Translations under genes and position numbers: made by a program
Notes under the pieces: model-generated
Told to the model about the DNA's origin: nothing
Database searches by the model: none
The model's input: the letters and a program-made list of their open reading frames with translations, nothing else
Shown here: positions 61,759 through 64,000 of the stretch, piece after piece
Numbering within the stretch: the stretch's first letter is position 1
Layout of the letters: each line of letters starts with the position of its first letter
Origin: Streptomyces spororaveus
Lineage (GTDB): Bacteria; Actinomycetota; Actinomycetes; Streptomycetales; Streptomycetaceae
Direction: 5' to 3'
Assembly (NCBI RefSeq): GCF_016755875.1
Contig: NZ_BNED01000005.1
Span: 4,912,001 to 4,976,000, forward strand
Length of the DNA stretch: 64,000 nt

Positions 61759-61891
61759 GGTGCTTCTCCTTCATCAGCGGCTGCGCCTTGTGCGCCCCGC
61801 GGTTTCTGATGAACGAAAAGCTACGTTGCGTTCGCTGAACTGGCAACACTCTCGTTGCGCTACATCCTTGTTATTGCAGGTCAGGGATAAG

Positions 61892-61953
61892 ATTTCATTG
61901 CAATGGTTTCGAGCTTAACGCAACGGTGATGCGCCAGTGCGTTGCAATGAAAT
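61892..61953. promoter_or_regulatory. Paired inverted ATTTCATTGCAA elements
   Basis: ATTTCATTGCAA at 61892-61903 recurs inverted as TTGCAATGAAAT at 61942-61953, with 38 bp between. The whole segment is unusually AT-rich. It lies in the divergent gap between the DUF4097-ABC operon and the regulator gene at 62004, so it probably binds that regulator. Single TTGCG/TTGCAA motifs are scattered between. Confidence 0.6.
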
Positions 61954-62003
61954 GACGGTGAACGCTATAGTGGGAGACACCACGGACCATGAAGGAGACC
62001 GCG

Positions 62004-62759
62004 ATGCCGGGAGGCAGGCTCAATCAGCAGGAACGCCAGCAGATCGCGCTGGGGCTGGCCGACGGCCTCGCCTACGCCGAGATCGCCAGGCGCCTCGACC
62101 GCCCGACCTCGACGATCTCGCGCGAGGTGATGCGCAACGGCGGCCCCAACGCCTACCGGGCCGACCTGGCCCACCGCGCCACCGAACGCCGTGCCCACCG
62201 GCGCGGTCAGGCGGCCCCGCGGGGACCGGAGGCGCTCCCGCAGGCCCACGGACGCGACCCCGAGGCGGTACGCGAGTTCGAGGACGTGTTCACCGACGTC
62301 CTCATCCAGGCCGGCACGCCCAAGATGATGGCCCGGGTGATGTCCTGCCTGTACATCACGGACTCGGGCAGCCTCACCGCGTCCGAACTCGTCCAGCGCC
62401 TCCAGGTCAGCCCGGCGTCCATCTCCAAGGCCATCACGTTCCTGGAGGGCCAGGGCCTCGTCCGCAGGGAACGCGACGAACGCCGCCGCGAGCGCTACTT
62501 CGTCGACGACGACGTCTGGTACCAGGCGATGATCGCCAGCGCCCGCGCCAACGCCCTGATCATAGAAACCGCCCGTCAGGGCGTCGGAGTCCTCGGCCCC
62601 GACACCCCGGCCGCCAACCGCCTGGAGAACATCGCCCGCTTCATGGACTTCGTCTCCGAGAGCCTGACCCGCGCCGCTGAACAGGCGCGCGAGGTCCTCC
62701 ACACGAAGCCGGGCACACCCCCGGTCCCCCCGGGAGACGACACGGACGACACGGCCTAA
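62004..62759 (+). CDS. Regulator joining an IS30-type HTH to a GbsR/MarR-like winged helix
   Basis: 251 residues. An N-terminal helix-turn-helix (about 5-55) resembles HTH_38 of IS30 transposases (NQQERQQIALGLADGLAYAE, then IARRLDRPTSTISREV and NAYRADLAHRAT). A GbsR/MarR-like winged helix follows (about 85-175: MSCLYITDSGSLTASELVQR, SPASISKAITFLEGQGLVRR), then a C-terminal helix. ATG 62004 has AAGGAG in front; ATG 61989 does not. It diverges from the DUF4097-ABC operon and presumably represses it, a likely drug-sensing switch. Its stop overlaps the end of the convergent MerR gene by two bases. Confidence 0.88.
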   Translation: MPGGRLNQQERQQIALGLADGLAYAEIARRLDRPTSTISREVMRNGGPNAYRADLAHRATERRAHRRGQAAPRGPEALPQAHGRDPEAVREFEDVFTDVLIQAGTPKMMARVMSCLYITDSGSLTASELVQRLQVSPASISKAITFLEGQGLVRRERDERRRERYFVDDDVWYQAMIASARANALIIETARQGVGVLGPDTPAANRLENIARFMDFVSESLTRAAEQAREVLHTKPGTPPVPPGDDTDDTA

Positions 62760-63127
62760 GCGACCGTCGCGCGGCCCGCCGCCGCCTCGATCACCTCGTC
62801 GAGCACCTCGCGGGAGCGGACCAGATCACCGATCATGCGGTCGATCCGCTCCCGCTCCGTGGCGAGTTCGGCCACCAGCGCCGGAGTGGCGCGCACCGAC
62901 GGGCCGCCGTCCTCGTCCCGCATGCAGGGCAGGATCTGCGCGATCTTCGCGCTGTGCAGGCCGGCCGCGTACAGCTCCTGGATCCGGATGACCCGGTCGA
63001 CCGCCCGCTCGGGGAAGTCCCGGTGGCCGCCGGGCGTCCGGTCCGAAGCGAGCAGGCCCTGCTGCTCGTAGTAGCGCAGCGAACGCTCACCGACCCCGGT
63101 GCGCGCCGCCAGTTCACCGATCCGCAT
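62756..63127 (-). CDS. MerR-family regulator
   Basis: 123 residues. The MerR winged helix (RIGELAARTGVGERSLRYYE and GGHRDFPERAVDRVIRI, about 2-50) is followed by a dimerisation coiled coil (about 78-118). There is no metal-binding Cys cluster, only one Cys in ILPCM, so a small organic or redox effector is likely. It diverges from the old-yellow-enzyme gene, whose promoter has the long spacer with dyad expected for MerR control. Confidence 0.9.
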   Translation of the reverse strand: MRIGELAARTGVGERSLRYYEQQGLLASDRTPGGHRDFPERAVDRVIRIQELYAAGLHSAKIAQILPCMRDEDGGPSVRATPALVAELATERERIDRMIGDLVRSREVLDEVIEAAAGRATVA

Positions 63128-63142
63128 GCCCCACCCCAGCCC

Positions 63143-63174
63143 TTGAACCTGACACCAGTGTCAGCTTTTACGGT
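63143..63174 (+). promoter_or_regulatory. MerR-type promoter with 20-bp spacer and dyad
   Basis: TTGAAC (63143-63148, -35) and TACGGT (63169-63174, -10) are 20 bp apart. The spacer holds the perfect dyad CTGACAC-CA-GTGTCAG (63149-63164). MerR activators act on promoters of 19-20 bp spacing in just this way. The start of transcription would fall about 63181, the ATG itself, so the mRNA may be leaderless. Confidence 0.75.
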
Positions 63175-63180
63175 ACCGGC

Positions 63181-64000
63181 ATGACGCAGACACAGCACGG
63201 TCCCGCCGCTTCCCGCCTCTTCGGATCCGCCCGGCTCGGCGGCCTGGAACTGCCCAACCGCCTGGTGATGGCCCCGCTGACCCGCAACCGCGCCGGGGCC
63301 GACGGAGTCCCCGGCGAACTCATGGCCACGTACTACGCGCAGCGCGCCTCGGCCGGCCTGATCATCGCCGAGGCCAGCACACCGAACGCCGCCGGGCAGA
63401 CCTACCCGCACATCCCCGGCATCCACACTCCGGCACAGACCGCCGGGTGGCGCCGGGTCACCGAGGCCGTGCGGGCCGCCGGCGGCGGGGAGATGTTCCT
63501 CCAGCTCCAGCACGGCGGCCGGGTCGGCCACCCCGACACCAGCGGGTACGTACCTCTCGCCCCGTCCGCGGTGCCGTTCCCCGAGCAGCTGCACACCCCT
63601 GGCGGCCTGCGCGACGGCGTCGTACCGCGCGCGATGACGGCCGAGGACATCCGGGCCACGGTGGCCGACTTCGCGAGCGCGGCCCGCAACGCCGTCGGGG
63701 CGGGCTTCGCCGGGGTGGAGGTGCACTCCGCCAACGGCCACCTGCTGCACCAGTTCCTCGCCGCCAACACCAACCGCCGTACCGACGAGTGGGGCGGCCC
63801 GGTCGAGAACCGCATCCGGTTCACCGTCGAGGTGGTCCGGGCCGTCACCGAGGCCATCGGCGCGGAGCGGGTCGGCGTACGCGTCTCGCCCGGAATCAAC
63901 GTCAACGGGATCGAGGAGGGCGACACCGAGGAGATCTACCCGGCCCTGGTCAAGGCCCTGGCCGACCTGGCACCGGCCTACCTGCACCAGGTCCACGCCG
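63181..64000 (+). CDS. Old yellow enzyme-type NADH:flavin oxidoreductase/ene-reductase, 3' end cut
   Basis: The frame is open from ATG 63181 to the window end: 273 codons of an expected 360 or so. ASRLFGSARLGGLELPNRLV, MAPLTRNRAG, LQLQHGGRVGHP, the active-site pair in EVHSANGHLLHQF (His-x-x-Asn) and TNRRTDEWGGPVENR mark an OYE. It reduces activated C=C bonds with FMN and NAD(P)H. MerR-type control from the divergent gene is likely, as for electrophile-stress reductases. The mRNA is probably leaderless because the -10 lies only 7 bases before the ATG. Confidence 0.93.
   Translation, partial: MTQTQHGPAASRLFGSARLGGLELPNRLVMAPLTRNRAGADGVPGELMATYYAQRASAGLIIAEASTPNAAGQTYPHIPGIHTPAQTAGWRRVTEAVRAAGGGEMFLQLQHGGRVGHPDTSGYVPLAPSAVPFPEQLHTPGGLRDGVVPRAMTAEDIRATVADFASAARNAVGAGFAGVEVHSANGHLLHQFLAANTNRRTDEWGGPVENRIRFTVEVVRAVTEAIGAERVGVRVSPGINVNGIEEGDTEEIYPALVKALADLAPAYLHQVHA

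Noticed and set aside
63149..63164. CTGACACCAGTGTCAG as a tenth TetR-regulon operator
   Set aside because: Arms begin like the consensus, but it is 16 bp with a 2-bp centre and lacks CGTCAG. Its position in a 20-bp promoter spacer beside a merR gene explains it better.

Overview
This window looks like a Streptomyces chromosome segment. It is very GC-rich, with frequent GTG starts, 4-base ATGA/GTGA gene overlaps, F420-type oxidoreductases, and above all a recognisable AfsK / AfsS / AfsR regulatory set (kinase at 15566-17980, small repeat protein at 30441-30626, SARP-NB-ARC-TPR regulator at 30802-33936). Both ends are cut inside genes.

Layout. 1-4.7 kb: a truncated unknown gene, a two-domain VOC protein, then an enoyl-CoA hydratase/isomerase and an ADP-forming acyl-CoA synthetase. 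4.9-7.8 kb: an unknown gene plus a flavin monooxygenase, diverging from a DoxX membrane protein and an OB-fold/zinc-ribbon protein. 8.6-10.2 kb: a gene-free 1.6 kb stretch holding a large imperfect inverted repeat. 10.2-15.3 kb: a thiolase-like protein diverging from an acyl-CoA dehydrogenase and an F420-type reductase, a TetR regulator and a second VOC protein. 15.5-18.6 kb: afsK and a cyclophilin. 18.6-24 kb: an RHS polymorphic-toxin gene with a small candidate immunity gene. 24.8-28.9 kb: enoyl-CoA hydratase, OB-fold and Ltp2-like thiolase genes diverging from an acyl-CoA synthetase. 29-34 kb: Uma2 nuclease, methyltransferase, afsS and afsR. 34-38.8 kb: amidohydrolase, MFS exporter, acetyltransferase, secreted protease, NUDIX. 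38.9-45.9 kb: a MacAB-like efflux operon facing a two-component system with an L,D-transpeptidase, then a membrane terpene-cyclase-like protein. 46-52.5 kb: two luciferase-like monooxygenases, an SDR, an amidohydrolase and an aldehyde dehydrogenase. 52.5-64 kb: unknown and HEAT-repeat proteins, an amino-acid permease, small membrane or secreted proteins, a MITE-like element, a drug-type ABC transporter with a DUF4097 protein facing an unusual regulator, and a MerR regulator facing an old-yellow-enzyme gene cut by the window end.

The unifying signal is a 15-bp palindrome, consensus CTGACGNNNCGTCAG. Nine copies lie just upstream of the acyl-CoA, OB-fold, thiolase, amidohydrolase, luciferase-like and aldehyde dehydrogenase genes spread over 43 kb. 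The only TetR gene in the window (13590-14237) sits among them. I read this as one dispersed catabolic regulon of at least 16 genes. It probably activates, oxidises and shortens the acyl-CoA of a cyclic or branched compound, and includes a retro-aldolase-type thiolase/OB-fold pair. It is interleaved with the AfsK-AfsR antibiotic-control genes. The substrate cannot be read from the sequence.
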